A DNA stretch of 41,902 nucleotides. It comes from Micromonospora fulviviridis (GTDB lineage Bacteria; Actinomycetota; Actinomycetes; Mycobacteriales; Micromonosporaceae). The stretch spans positions 1 to 41,902 of the forward strand of contig NZ_BMRA01000013.1 of assembly GCF_014648395.1 (NCBI RefSeq), given 5' to 3'. Under the pieces are notes generated by a model. The model searched no databases and was not told the DNA's origin. It was given only the letters and a program-made list of their open reading frames with translations. The position numbers were made by a program, and so were the translations under genes. Below are positions 1-8,951 of this stretch, in pieces. Positions within the stretch are counted from its first letter, which is position 1, and each line of letters starts with the position of its first letter.

Positions 1-15
1 GACCGATTGAGCGCG

Positions 16-61
16 CTCTTCCAAACTGACGGTGCGGGTTCGATTCCCGTCGCCCGCTCCA
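16..61 (+). tRNA. 3' part of a tRNA-Gly(UCC)-like sequence, possibly an attachment-site remnant
   Basis: Bases 18-24 read as a glycine anticodon loop with anticodon TCC. Bases 34-50 form a perfect T arm with a TTCGATT loop. Bases 51-57 are the 3' acceptor strand, followed by T58 and an encoded CCA at 59-61. The upstream bases do not complete a tRNA: 13-17 do not pair with the 3' anticodon-stem strand at 25-29, and 1-12 contain no GG of a D loop. So only the 3' half is tRNA-like. Integrative elements of actinomycetes often use tRNA 3' ends as attachment sites and leave such copies behind, so a remnant is more likely than a working gene. The bases before position 1 would decide this. Confidence 0.5.
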
Positions 62-90
62 CCACCACCATTGGCGCGACCCGCTCGGCC

Positions 91-1635
91 TCAGCCGCGG
101 TGCAGCCACTCGGTCAGTCGCTCGATGATCTGTGCGCCGAGGGCCGGCTCGACCGCCGCGGTCAGCCGGAGCAGTTCGGCCCGCGACTGCACGGTCAGCT
201 CCAGCTCCGGGGGCGACGGTTCCCAGCGGTAGGTCCGCACGGTGGCCCGGGCCAGCCCGGTCAGATCGGCGCGAGCACGCTCCGCCAGCCGCGGATCCGG
301 GTCCTCGACGAGGAGCAGTCCGGCCCGCAGCCGCAGCGCCGGCGGGCGGGTGCCGAGCAGCCGGTAGCCGGCGCGACGGAGTTCCACCCGCTCGTCGGCG
401 AGCAGCGCCCAGGGCAGCTCGGGTGGGAGCGCGCCGCTGATCGGGCGCAGCGCCGTGGCCGCCTCCCGGACCACTCCGGCGGCGGGGTCGCGCAACAGCG
501 GCACGACCAGCGGCACCGGCACGGCGCCCAACTGGGCCAGGCCGCGTACGCCGGCGGCACGTAGCCGCGGATCCGGATGAACGAGCAGCGGGTGCAGCAG
601 TGGTGCGTCGCTGGGGTCGCCCACCTCGGTCAGCCCGGCGACCGCGCCGACGCTCGGTGTCCCGCCGGTGACCATCGCTCGGTAGGCGGCCGGGGCGTCG
701 GTTCCCTCCCGGCGGGCCGCCTCGCGGGCGATGGCGCGGACCAGCTGATGCCGGTCGTCGAGGAAGGCGGCCACCTCGGCGTGCCGACCGAGGCGGAGCA
801 GCCCGGTCAGGCCCAAGGCCCGTACCTCGGCGTGCCGGTTGCCGGCGAGCCGGTGCAGCACGGGCAGGCGGCCGGTCCAGACCGCCTCGCGGGCGGCGGC
901 CTCGGCGGCCCGGGCGCGCACCCGGACATCCCGGTCGGTGACGGCGGCGAGCATGTCGTCCAGCCGCATCCGCGCGTGCGCCAGATCCAGGTCGAACAAG
1001 GCGCGCCGCTGCGCGGCCGGCGCGCTGCGGGCCACCTCGGCGCGGAGCCGGGCGGGCGCGGCCTGCAGCGCGGCGGTGACCTGCTGGACCGCGAAGCCGC
1101 CGCGGCTCCGGACGGAGACCAGCGCGGTGGCCGGCACGGCGGCCGGCAGGTACGCGGCCGGCTCATCGGCGAGCAGCAGCGCCAGGCCGGCGCGGGCGGC
1201 GTCGCGCACCGGCCGCACCCAGTCGGCGGTGCGCAGCACCAGGAACGGGGTCAGCTCCGGCACGGGTCGGGACAGCAGCACACGGACCGCCCGTTCCCGG
1301 ATACGGCCGTCCGGATGGCTGGCCGCTACGGCGACCGCCACCGGACCGACCGTCGGCCGGGTGAGCGCGGCGGCCAGCCGGTCGACGTCCGACGACCGGT
1401 ACGGCGGTCGCCAGGGGTTCCACCGGACGTGCTCGTCGAGCCGGGTCAGCAGGCGGGGCTGCCCGGCCAGCAGACGCAGGGTCGCCCGGGCCGCGTCGAC
1501 GTCGCCGCCCGCGTCCACAGCGGACAAGGCAGTCAGGAGCCGGCGCAGATCATCGGGCTTCCCGCCCACGGCTGCGGCGACGGCCTCGGTGACAGCGGGC
1601 GGCACCGCCCCGGCCGCGCTGCGTGCTTCGATCAT
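91..1635 (-). CDS. HEAT-repeat protein of unknown function
   Basis: The protein has about 514 residues, rich in Ala, Arg and Leu, with many helical repeat units of about 30 residues. These follow the pattern of HEAT/PBS-lyase repeats, for example units containing RDVRVRARAAEAA, HAEVRALGLTGLLRLG, DPRLRAAGVRGLAQLG and DPAAGVVREAATALR. No catalytic domain, signal peptide or membrane segment is visible, so a soluble protein-binding scaffold is the best guess. The frame opens as far up as 1743, but that leaves only 24 bases to the divergent Hsp70-type gene. The ATG at 1635 gives a more usual start and about 130 bases for two promoters. It is transcribed away from the Hsp70-propeller gene, which may be a functional partner (inference only). 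Confidence 0.75.
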   Translation of the reverse strand: MIEARSAAGAVPPAVTEAVAAAVGGKPDDLRRLLTALSAVDAGGDVDAARATLRLLAGQPRLLTRLDEHVRWNPWRPPYRSSDVDRLAAALTRPTVGPVAVAVAASHPDGRIRERAVRVLLSRPVPELTPFLVLRTADWVRPVRDAARAGLALLLADEPAAYLPAAVPATALVSVRSRGGFAVQQVTAALQAAPARLRAEVARSAPAAQRRALFDLDLAHARMRLDDMLAAVTDRDVRVRARAAEAAAREAVWTGRLPVLHRLAGNRHAEVRALGLTGLLRLGRHAEVAAFLDDRHQLVRAIAREAARREGTDAPAAYRAMVTGGTPSVGAVAGLTEVGDPSDAPLLHPLLVHPDPRLRAAGVRGLAQLGAVPVPLVVPLLRDPAAGVVREAATALRPISGALPPELPWALLADERVELRRAGYRLLGTRPPALRLRAGLLLVEDPDPRLAERARADLTGLARATVRTYRWEPSPPELELTVQSRAELLRLTAAVEPALGAQIIERLTEWLHRG

Positions 1636-1767
1636 CCGGTCATGGTGGCCGGTCCGGGTCGTACACCGCACCTGGCTTTCCGCGCCGCCCACCGCAGAAC
1701 GGCGTACGGCGAGGGCTGCGTACGATGCGGGGCCGAACGTCACCTCGTCGGGTGGAGGTAGTGACGG

Positions 1768-4700
1768 ATGTCAGGCCAGCAGGACGGTTTCGCCCTCGGC
1801 GTGGACCTCGGCACCTCGAACACCGTGGCCGTGCTGCGCTGGCCGGACGGGCGTACCCGACCGCTGCTCGTGGACGGTGACCCGATCCTGCCGTCCGGTG
1901 TGTACGCCGACACCGACGGGCGCCTCCACGTGGGGCGGGACGCGCTGCGACTGGCCCATGCCGACCCCGACCGCTACGAGCCGAACCCCAAGCGCCGCGT
2001 CGACGAGCCGGAGGTGACGCTCGGCGACCGCCGGCACACCCCGGCCGAGCTGCTCGGCGCGGTGCTGCGGGCGGTGGGCGAGGCCGCGGTGGGCGCGCTG
2101 GGGTTCCTGCCGCCCGCGGTGGTCACCTGCCCGGCCACCTGGGACGCCGGCCGGCGGCAGGTGCTCGCCGAGGCGCTCGCCCTGGCCGGCTGGCCGTCGG
2201 CGGCCGAGCACACGCTGTCCGGTCCCACCCCGCCCGGCACGCGGCTGCTGCGCGAGCCGGTCGCGGCGGCCCGCTACTACACCGAGGTGCTGCGCCGGCC
2301 CGTCCCGGTGGGCGAGTCGGTGGCGGTCTTCGACTTCGGCGGCGGGACGCTGGACGTCGCCGTGGTCCGCAACGAGGGCGCGGACCCCTGGGGTGACTCC
2401 GGCTTCCGGGTGATCTCCTGCGGCGGCCTCGACGACCTGGGCGGGCTGGACCTGGACGCCGCCCTGCTCGCGCTGGTCGGTGCGCGGGTCGCCGCCACCC
2501 ACCCGGCGCAGTGGGCGCGGCTGAGCGAGCCGGCCGACACCACCCAGTGGCGGGAGCGGCTGCAGTTCGTCGAGCACGTCCGGGGCGCCAAGGAGATGTT
2601 GTCGCGGACGACGGCGGCGCCGGTGGCGGTGCCGGGGGTGCCGGCCGCCGTGTCGCTGAGCCGGGCGGAGCTGGAGGGGGTGGCCACCCCGCTGTTGCGG
2701 CGGGCGGTCGCCGAGACCCGGCGGGTGATCGCCGCGGCCGGGCTGACCCCGGAGCGGCTCGCCGGGCTGTTCCTGGTGGGCGGCTCGTCCCGGATTCCCC
2801 TGGTGGCGCGGCTGCTCCACGCCGAGTTGGGGATCGCGCCCACCGTGCTGGAGCAGCCCGAGCTGCCGGTCGCCGAGGGCGCGCTGACCGACCTGCCGCT
2901 GCGCCGGAACCGCCCGGCCGCCCCGCCGCTGCCGCTTGCGCCGGCCGGCGCGGCCCTCGCCGGCCCGCCGGCCGCCGCGACCCCGGGCGTCGGCCCGGCC
3001 GGCACGTTGCTCGACCCCGGCACGCCACCGCTTCCCGCCGCGGAGCGGCCGGCCGGATCCGGGCTCGGCGAGCCCACCACGTCGCCGCTCGCCGGAGCCG
3101 ACCAGCCTGCGGCGGGCCAGGCCGGCACGTTGCCCGGCCTGGGTCCCGCCGGCACGCTGCCCGCCGGGATGGCGACGGCTGCCGCCGATCCGAAGACCCC
3201 CGTTCTCCCGGCTGGCAGCGCCACTGGACCGGACGGCACGACCGTCGCCGCGGGACCGAACGGCACGCCGCTCGCCGCCGGACCGCGCGGCACCGCCGTG
3301 GCCCCGCACTCACCCGTCCCGGGTACGCCGGCAGCCGCGCCCCTCCCGCCCGGCTCGCCGGTCGGCGGCGTACCTCCGCAGGGCCCCGGTGTCCCGCACC
3401 AGCCGGGCGCGTGGCCGGGCTGGCCCGGCGTACCCGGGAACGGGGCGCCCGGGTCGCCGGCCGCGCCGACCGGCGGTGGCCGGCGCCGGCGGGCGCTGTG
3501 GATCTCGGTGGGCGCGGTGGCGGCCCTGGTCGGGGTGGCCACCGCGACCGTGCTCTACCTGACCCGGGACCGCCACCCGGAGCTGGACTTCGAGGCGTTC
3601 GGCAAGGGCGTCCGGGTCGCGGCGGGCGGGGAGCGGCCCGTGGAGATGTTCACGGCGGTCGCGGGCGACCGGGCCTACCTGGCCTATCCGCGTGAGGACG
3701 ACCGGCTGGCGGTGGTGGCCGTCGAGGCGGGCACCGGCAAGGAGCTGTGGCGCAAGGAGAGCGCCACCACGGCCGACCAGTGGGCCGGTGTGGTCGCGCT
3801 GCCCGGCGCAGTGGGGCTGCTCGCGGACGCGTCGGGCAGCAGCACGCCCCGCGAGCTGGAGGTGCTCGACGGTGGGTCCGGCCAGCCGCGCTGGCGGCAC
3901 ACCGTGCACGGGGACGACGAGATGTTCGTGGGCAGGGACGTGGTGGCGCTCACCGACCAGGAGCGGAAGCGGCTGGTCGGGCTCAAGCTGAGCAACGGCG
4001 ACGAGAAGTGGTCACTGCCCGACCTGACCGACCAGTACGGCAACGCGCGCGACAGCGTGCACCCGGTGACCACCGACGAGGCGGTGTCCGGCCCCGGGTA
4101 CGGCGACGGTTCGCCCCGCGACCCGGAGCAGGGCCCGGTCGAGCAACTCGTGCAGGTGAGCGCGGACAAGTCGGTCCGGCTCATCGACCTCGGATCAGGC
4201 GACGTGATCCGCGACTGGAAGGCGGTGGCCGAGCCGGACGACCTGGTGGCCGCGCACGAGGACCGGCTCTACGTGGCCGGCGACGACGGGCGGCTGCTCG
4301 CGTACGACCTGGGGAAGCAGGCGCAGCCGAGCGTGCTCTACCGGGCGGAGGACGACAACCGCCGGGGCAAGGCGCTGGCGCCGTGCGGGGAGCACCGGGC
4401 CTGCCTGCTGGAGGTGACCAGCTCCGACGACAAGACCGCCGTGGTGGTGGCCGCGCAGGAGGGCAAGGGCGTCAAGCGGTGGGCGGCGCCGGGGATGACC
4501 CAGCTGGTGTCGGTCGGCGAGCGGGTGCTGGCCCGGCGGATCTACCCGGAGCCGGCGGCGACCCTCTTCGCGCCGGACGGGACGAAGGTGCTCGACGACG
4601 AGGACGGGGTGGCCGTCCGGGTCGACGCCGGCAACCTGCTGGTCTTCGCCGACCCGCTGGGCAGCGGGGTGGACGACCGCAGCGTGGCCGGGGTGGGCAC

Positions 4701-4830
4701 CGGGTCGGGCAAGGTGGCCCAGCTCGGCGAGCTGAAGGACGTCCGGGGCGACTCCTGCTCCTGGAACACCCAGGTCATCGCGTGCGGTTCGGAGGAGGAC
4801 TTCGTCCTCCACCGCTTCGTCAAGGAGTAG
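1768..4830 (+). CDS. Hsp70-family ATPase fused to a membrane-anchored PQQ-like beta-propeller
   Basis: This 1020-residue protein has three parts. Residues about 8-375 are an actin-like Hsp70 nucleotide-binding domain: VDLGTSNTVAVL is the phosphate-1 loop, VFDFGGGTLDVAVV is phosphate-2, and LVGGSSRIPLV is the adenosine motif. No DnaK-type substrate-binding domain follows. Instead there is a Pro/Ala/Gly linker of roughly 190 residues with degenerate GPxGT repeats, then one transmembrane helix at about 577-598 preceded by RRRR (572-575). After the helix comes a domain of about 400 residues with repeats such as LAVVAVEAGTGKELWRKE and LRLIDLGSGD-like strands, typical of PQQ-binding-like propellers. 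The RRRR stretch and positive-inside rule put the ATPase in the cytoplasm and the propeller outside. A GGTGGAGG ribosome site precedes the ATG. The 3' end overlaps the convergent synthetase gene by 11 bases. The role is unknown; sensing or envelope quality control is inference. Confidence 0.85.
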   Translation: MSGQQDGFALGVDLGTSNTVAVLRWPDGRTRPLLVDGDPILPSGVYADTDGRLHVGRDALRLAHADPDRYEPNPKRRVDEPEVTLGDRRHTPAELLGAVLRAVGEAAVGALGFLPPAVVTCPATWDAGRRQVLAEALALAGWPSAAEHTLSGPTPPGTRLLREPVAAARYYTEVLRRPVPVGESVAVFDFGGGTLDVAVVRNEGADPWGDSGFRVISCGGLDDLGGLDLDAALLALVGARVAATHPAQWARLSEPADTTQWRERLQFVEHVRGAKEMLSRTTAAPVAVPGVPAAVSLSRAELEGVATPLLRRAVAETRRVIAAAGLTPERLAGLFLVGGSSRIPLVARLLHAELGIAPTVLEQPELPVAEGALTDLPLRRNRPAAPPLPLAPAGAALAGPPAAATPGVGPAGTLLDPGTPPLPAAERPAGSGLGEPTTSPLAGADQPAAGQAGTLPGLGPAGTLPAGMATAAADPKTPVLPAGSATGPDGTTVAAGPNGTPLAAGPRGTAVAPHSPVPGTPAAAPLPPGSPVGGVPPQGPGVPHQPGAWPGWPGVPGNGAPGSPAAPTGGGRRRRALWISVGAVAALVGVATATVLYLTRDRHPELDFEAFGKGVRVAAGGERPVEMFTAVAGDRAYLAYPREDDRLAVVAVEAGTGKELWRKESATTADQWAGVVALPGAVGLLADASGSSTPRELEVLDGGSGQPRWRHTVHGDDEMFVGRDVVALTDQERKRLVGLKLSNGDEKWSLPDLTDQYGNARDSVHPVTTDEAVSGPGYGDGSPRDPEQGPVEQLVQVSADKSVRLIDLGSGDVIRDWKAVAEPDDLVAAHEDRLYVAGDDGRLLAYDLGKQAQPSVLYRAEDDNRRGKALAPCGEHRACLLEVTSSDDKTAVVVAAQEGKGVKRWAAPGMTQLVSVGERVLARRIYPEPAATLFAPDGTKVLDDEDGVAVRVDAGNLLVFADPLGSGVDDRSVAGVGTGSGKVAQLGELKDVRGDSCSWNTQVIACGSEEDFVLHRFVKE

Positions 4831-6700
4831 CGCCGAGGTCGCGGAAGACGGCCAGCGCCGCCGGGTCGTCGATGGTCGGCGGCACCGGCTCGTCCCGCCC
4901 CTCGACCAGCCCCCGCATGGCCCGGCGGAGGATCTTGCCGGAGCGGGTCTTGGGCAGCGCCGGCACCACGGTCACCCGGCGGAACGCGGCCACCGGCCCG
5001 ATCCGCTGCCGGACCAGGGCGACCAGCTCACCGGCGAGCGCGTCCGGGTCCGCGTCGGCGCCGGCCTTGAGCACCACGTACCCGCTGGGCACCTGGCCCT
5101 TGAGCGCGTCGGCCACGCCGATCACCGCGCACTCGGCGACGGCCGGGTGCGCCGCCAGCACCTCCTCCATCGCCCCGGTGGAGAGGCGGTGCCCGGCCAC
5201 GTTGATCACGTCGTCGGTGCGGCCCATCACGTAGAGGTAGCCGTCGTCGTCGAACCGGCCGCCGTCGCCGGTCAGGTAGTAGCCGGGGAAGGTGGCGAGG
5301 TAGGAGCGGACGTAGCGCTCGTCGTCGCCCCACAGGGTGGGCAGGCAGCCGGGCGGCAGGGGCAGCCGGATCACGATGGAGCCGTCGGTGCCCGGCGGCA
5401 CCTCCCGGCCGCCGGCGTCGACCACCCGGACGTCGTAGCCGGGGACGGGCACCGACGGGGAGCCGGGCTTGATCGGCAGCGGTTCCAGGCCGCGCGGGTT
5501 GGCCGCCACCGGCCAGCCGGTCTCGGTCTGCCACCAGTTGTCCACCACGGGCACGCCGAGCCGCTCCCCCGCCCACGCCCAGGTGTCCGGGTCCAGCCGC
5601 TCACCGGCCAGGAAGAGGGCGCGCAGGCTGCTCAGGTCGTGGCCGGCCAGGAGCGCGCCGTCCGGGTCCTGCCGGCGGATCGCCCGGATCGCGGTGGGGG
5701 CGGTGAACAGGGCCGCCACGCGGTGCTGGGCGACCACCCGCCAGAACGTCCCGGCGTCCGGGGTGCCGACCGGCTTGCCCTCGTAGAGCACGGTGGTCGC
5801 GCCGGTGAGCAGCGGCGCGTACACGATGTAGGAGTGGCCGACCACCCAGCCCACGTCGGAGGCCGCCCAGAAGACGTCGCCCGGCTCGATGCCGTAGACG
5901 TTCCGCATCGACCAGCGCAGCGCCACGGCGTGCCCGCCGTTGTCCCGGACCACGCCCTTGGGGCGGCCGGTGGTGCCGGAGGTGTAGAGGATGTAGAGCG
6001 GGTCGGTGGCGGCGACCGGCACGCACTCCACCGGCTCGGCGTCGGCCATCGCCTCGTCCCAGGTCAGGTCGCGGCCGGCGACCAGCGGAGCGGGCTCCTG
6101 GGGGCGCTGCACGATGACGCAGTGCGCCGGGGCGTGGGTCGCCTCGTCCAGCGCTGCGGCGAGGATCGGGTGGTAGGGCACCACCCGGTCCACCTCGATG
6201 CCGCAGGAGGTGGCGACCACCACGGTCGGCCGCGCGTCGTCGAGGCGGACGGCCAGTTCGTGGGCGGCGAAGCCGCCGAAGACCACCGAGTGCACCGCGC
6301 CGATCCGGGCGCAGGCCAGCATGGCGATCACCGCCTCCGGCACCATGGCCAGGTAGAGCAGCACCCGGTCGCCCCGGCCGACGCCGAGCCGGCGCAGCGC
6401 ACCGGCGAACCGGGCGGTCTCGGCGAGCAGCTCGGCGTACGTGAGGGTGCGGACCGTGCCGGTGACCGGACTGTCGTGGATCAGCGCGGGCTGGTCGCCC
6501 CGGCCGGCCGCCACGTGCCGGTCGAGCGCGTTGTGGCAGGTGTTCAGCTCCCCGTCGGGGAACCAGCGGTACAGCGGCGCCGCGCTGTCGTCGAGGATCC
6601 GCTCCGGTGCCCGGTGCCAGTCGAGGTCCGCCGCGGCCTCCCGCCAGAAGCCGGCCGGGTCGGCGAGGCTCCGCTCGTACGCTGATCGATACGCGCCCAT
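4820..6700 (-). CDS. prpE: AMP-forming acyl-CoA synthetase, propionyl-CoA synthetase type
   Basis: This 626-residue member of the ANL superfamily activates a short-chain acid (propionate or acetate) with ATP and CoA through an acyl-AMP intermediate. Visible motifs are the P-loop YTSGTTGRPKG, the A5 motif DNWWQTETGWP, the hinge region GRFDDDGYLYVMGRTDDVINVAGHRLS, and the C-terminal KTRSGKILRR, whose lysine is the usual regulatory acetylation site. The stretch VRDNGGHAVALRWSMRNVYGI and the preceding residues look more like PrpE than Acs. The ATG at 6700 starts the family-typical MGAYRSAYERS; an upstream ATG-type start at 6733 adds only an unconserved tail. A GC-rich hairpin lies just upstream at 6718-6750. 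Acetyl-CoA synthetase is the alternative name. Confidence 0.85.
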   Translation of the reverse strand: MGAYRSAYERSLADPAGFWREAAADLDWHRAPERILDDSAAPLYRWFPDGELNTCHNALDRHVAAGRGDQPALIHDSPVTGTVRTLTYAELLAETARFAGALRRLGVGRGDRVLLYLAMVPEAVIAMLACARIGAVHSVVFGGFAAHELAVRLDDARPTVVVATSCGIEVDRVVPYHPILAAALDEATHAPAHCVIVQRPQEPAPLVAGRDLTWDEAMADAEPVECVPVAATDPLYILYTSGTTGRPKGVVRDNGGHAVALRWSMRNVYGIEPGDVFWAASDVGWVVGHSYIVYAPLLTGATTVLYEGKPVGTPDAGTFWRVVAQHRVAALFTAPTAIRAIRRQDPDGALLAGHDLSSLRALFLAGERLDPDTWAWAGERLGVPVVDNWWQTETGWPVAANPRGLEPLPIKPGSPSVPVPGYDVRVVDAGGREVPPGTDGSIVIRLPLPPGCLPTLWGDDERYVRSYLATFPGYYLTGDGGRFDDDGYLYVMGRTDDVINVAGHRLSTGAMEEVLAAHPAVAECAVIGVADALKGQVPSGYVVLKAGADADPDALAGELVALVRQRIGPVAAFRRVTVVPALPKTRSGKILRRAMRGLVEGRDEPVPPTIDDPAALAVFRDLGATP

Positions 6701-6717
6701 ACCGCCATGCTGGTCGC

Positions 6718-6750
6718 GACCCCGGGCCGGCACGACGGCCGGCCGGGGTC
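6718..6750 (-). promoter_or_regulatory. GC-rich inverted repeat just upstream of the acyl-CoA synthetase start
   Basis: Arms at 6718-6731 and 6738-6750 are complementary except for one bulged C, around a 6-base loop. The repeat ends 17 bases before the synthetase ATG, so it would sit in the leader if transcription starts upstream. It could equally be a late terminator of the small membrane-protein gene ending at 6988. I see no gene in the 287 bases from 6701 to 6987. Confidence 0.35.
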
Positions 6751-6987
6751 GGTGCGCCGGAAGCGCGCCCCGGCTCGGTGAACGGCCCGGCCGCGGCGGT
6801 GGGCGGTCGCCTCTGGAAAGGCCGACGCCGAGGGCGGTGACCGCTCAGCCCACCGGGCGACGGATGAACCGCGTCCGGCCGGGTAATGCGAGCGCCGTCC
6901 TGGTGGAGTGACGACCGGCGTCGCGGCGTTCCGCGACCGGGCACGCGGGCGGGCGGCGGGGGGCCGTCCCGCCCGCGGCCACGGTGT

Positions 6988-7518
6988 TCAGTTGCCGGTC
7001 ACCCAGTTCCAGGCGGAGACCACCCACTCGGTCTGCTGGAGGTAGGCCACCCCCACGCCGGCCAGGAAGAGCGCGGTCACGAGGTGCGCCCCGCGGGCGC
7101 TGCGCCGCACCCGGCCGAGCTGCCGCTCCAGGACCAGCCGGCCGAGCAGGCGGGCCAGGGCGAACAGGCCGGCGGCGGTGAGCAGGCTGAGGACGAAGGT
7201 GAGCAGCGGGGCGGTCAGGTCGCCCCGGCCGGAGATCGCCCAGATGCCCCAGCAGACGAAGGCGAACAGGGCGCCCGCGGCGCTCCACTCCCCGCCCCGG
7301 CGGAGCTGGGCGAGGTGCCAACCCATCGGTCGCCGGGGCGACGACTCGCCCGTCCAGTCGGCGGGGTCGACGGCGGGGAACTGCTCGGTCCGGGGCGCAC
7401 GGGGCTGGCCGACCGCCGCCACCCCACGCCGGAACGCGTCCCGCTGCGGGGGCACCACGCCGGGCTGCGGCGGCACCTCGACCGTCCGCTCGGCCCACGG
7501 CTGTGTCTGGTCCGCCAT
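6988..7518 (-). CDS. small integral membrane protein, unknown function
   Basis: This 176-residue protein has a hydrophilic, Pro- and Arg-rich N-terminal half and hydrophobic segments in the second half: around ALFAFVCWGIWAISG, TAPLLTFVLSLLTAAGLFAL, and the C-terminal region VTALFLAGVGVAYLQ. That suggests three or four transmembrane helices. A strong ribosome site (GGGGGAGGA) lies just before the ATG, which fixes the start even though the frame stays open far upstream. No enzymatic motif is visible. It is divergent from the Eis-like gene with a 99-base intergenic region. I do not recognise the family. Confidence 0.8.
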   Translation of the reverse strand: MADQTQPWAERTVEVPPQPGVVPPQRDAFRRGVAAVGQPRAPRTEQFPAVDPADWTGESSPRRPMGWHLAQLRRGGEWSAAGALFAFVCWGIWAISGRGDLTAPLLTFVLSLLTAAGLFALARLLGRLVLERQLGRVRRSARGAHLVTALFLAGVGVAYLQQTEWVVSAWNWVTGN

Positions 7519-7617
7519 CTCGTGTCCTCCCCCTCGACCCACGCCGGCCACGGTTCCGAGGGTAGCGAGCCGGCAAATAGGGTGCCGACCCCGAAGGTGA
7601 TGGGTTAGACACATCCG

Positions 7618-8838
7618 ATGATTGACGCGCTGGTGCCCCGGGCCGAGGACTTCGACGAGATCGCCGCGTTGCTGGCGCTCGCCTTCCACGGGGACGTCGA
7701 CCCCGAACTGCTGAAGGTCGAGCGCGGGATCTTCGAACCGGACCGGTCGCTGCTGGTCCGCGACGGCGGCACCGCCGTGGCGCACGCGGCGGCGTTCAGC
7801 CGCGACCTGGCCGTTCCGGGGGCCAGCGTGCCGGCCGCGCACGTGACCATGGTCTCCGTGGCCCCCACGCACCGCCGGCGCGGGCTGCTCACCGCGCTGA
7901 TGCGCCGGCAGCTCCGCGAGGTCCGCGACGCCGGCCGGGAGCCGATCGCGGTGCTCTGGGCCAGCGAGGGCCGGATCTATCCCCGCTTCGGCTACGGCCT
8001 GGCCGCGCAGCGGTTCGTGCTGGCCGGCGACACCCTCGGGCTGCGCCTGCCGGACCCGACGCCCGCCGAGGGCACCCTCCGCCTGGACCGGCCGGACCCG
8101 CACCGGGCCGAGCTGGCCCGGCTGTACGAGCGGGTACGCGCCGACCGCCCCGGCTGGTCGGGCCGGGACGAGCGCTGGTGGGACTACGTCCTCGCCGACG
8201 TGAAGGGGCTGCGGGGCGGCGCCACCGAGCGCCGGGTGCTGCTGCACGACGGGCCGGACGGCCTCGACGGGTACGCGCTCTACCGGACGAAGGAGGAGTG
8301 GGCCGGCACCGGGCCGCGGGCCGAGGTCCAGGTGGGCGAGGTGGTGGCCGCCCGGTCGGAGGCGTACCTGGCGCTGTGGCGGCTGCTGCTCTCGATCGAC
8401 CTGACCCGCCGAGTGTCCTTCCCGATCGCCGCCGTGGACGAGCCGCTGTTCCGGCTGGTGGACGAGCCGCGGCAGCTCGGCGCCCAGCTCGCCGACGCCC
8501 TCTGGGTGCGCGTCGTGGACGTGCCGGCCGCGCTGGCCGCCCGCCGGTACGCCACCGACGTCGACGTGGTGGTCGAGGTCACCGACGACCTGCTGCCCGA
8601 GAACGCCGGCCGGTGGCGGCTGGTCGGCGGCCCGTCCGGGGCGGAGTGCACGGCCACCGCGGCGCCGGCCGGGCTTGCCTGCGACGTCCGCGCCCTCGGC
8701 GAGCTCTACCTGGGCGGCGCCGGCCTGGCCGCGCTCACCGCCGCCGGCCGCGTCCGGGAGCTGGTCCCGGGAACGGTGGCGACGGCGGCGGCCGCCTTCG
8801 GCTGGCACCGCGCCCCCGCCCCCATGGAGGTCTTCTGA
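7618..8838 (+). CDS. Eis-family GNAT N-acetyltransferase
   Basis: This 406-residue protein has the length and layout of the Eis family: an N-terminal GNAT domain, a second GNAT-like middle domain, and a C-terminal sterol-carrier-like domain. The acetyl-CoA pyrophosphate loop is visible as VSVAPTHRRRGLLTALM (residues about 80-97). It is followed by VLWASEGRIYPRFGYGLA, a hallmark of the family. The chain ends ...APMEVF, giving the free C-terminal carboxylate used as catalytic base in Eis. Family members transfer acetyl groups to amines, including aminoglycosides in mycobacterial Eis; the substrate here cannot be read from sequence. No clear ribosome site precedes the ATG. Confidence 0.85.
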   Translation: MIDALVPRAEDFDEIAALLALAFHGDVDPELLKVERGIFEPDRSLLVRDGGTAVAHAAAFSRDLAVPGASVPAAHVTMVSVAPTHRRRGLLTALMRRQLREVRDAGREPIAVLWASEGRIYPRFGYGLAAQRFVLAGDTLGLRLPDPTPAEGTLRLDRPDPHRAELARLYERVRADRPGWSGRDERWWDYVLADVKGLRGGATERRVLLHDGPDGLDGYALYRTKEEWAGTGPRAEVQVGEVVAARSEAYLALWRLLLSIDLTRRVSFPIAAVDEPLFRLVDEPRQLGAQLADALWVRVVDVPAALAARRYATDVDVVVEVTDDLLPENAGRWRLVGGPSGAECTATAAPAGLACDVRALGELYLGGAGLAALTAAGRVRELVPGTVATAAAAFGWHRAPAPMEVF

Positions 8839-8951
8839 CGACCCGCCGCCCCCACCCTGCGGCGATCCGCGCGGGCCGTCGACGCCAACCTCATGATCGC
8901 CGGCCTGGTCGGTCGGGGACGGCGGCCCGCGCCGGGCGGTACGGTCGCAGG

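Noticed and set aside
1768..4830. Calling the gene dnaK
   Set aside because: Only the ATPase domain is Hsp70-like; the substrate-binding domain, lid and neighbouring grpE/dnaJ are absent.
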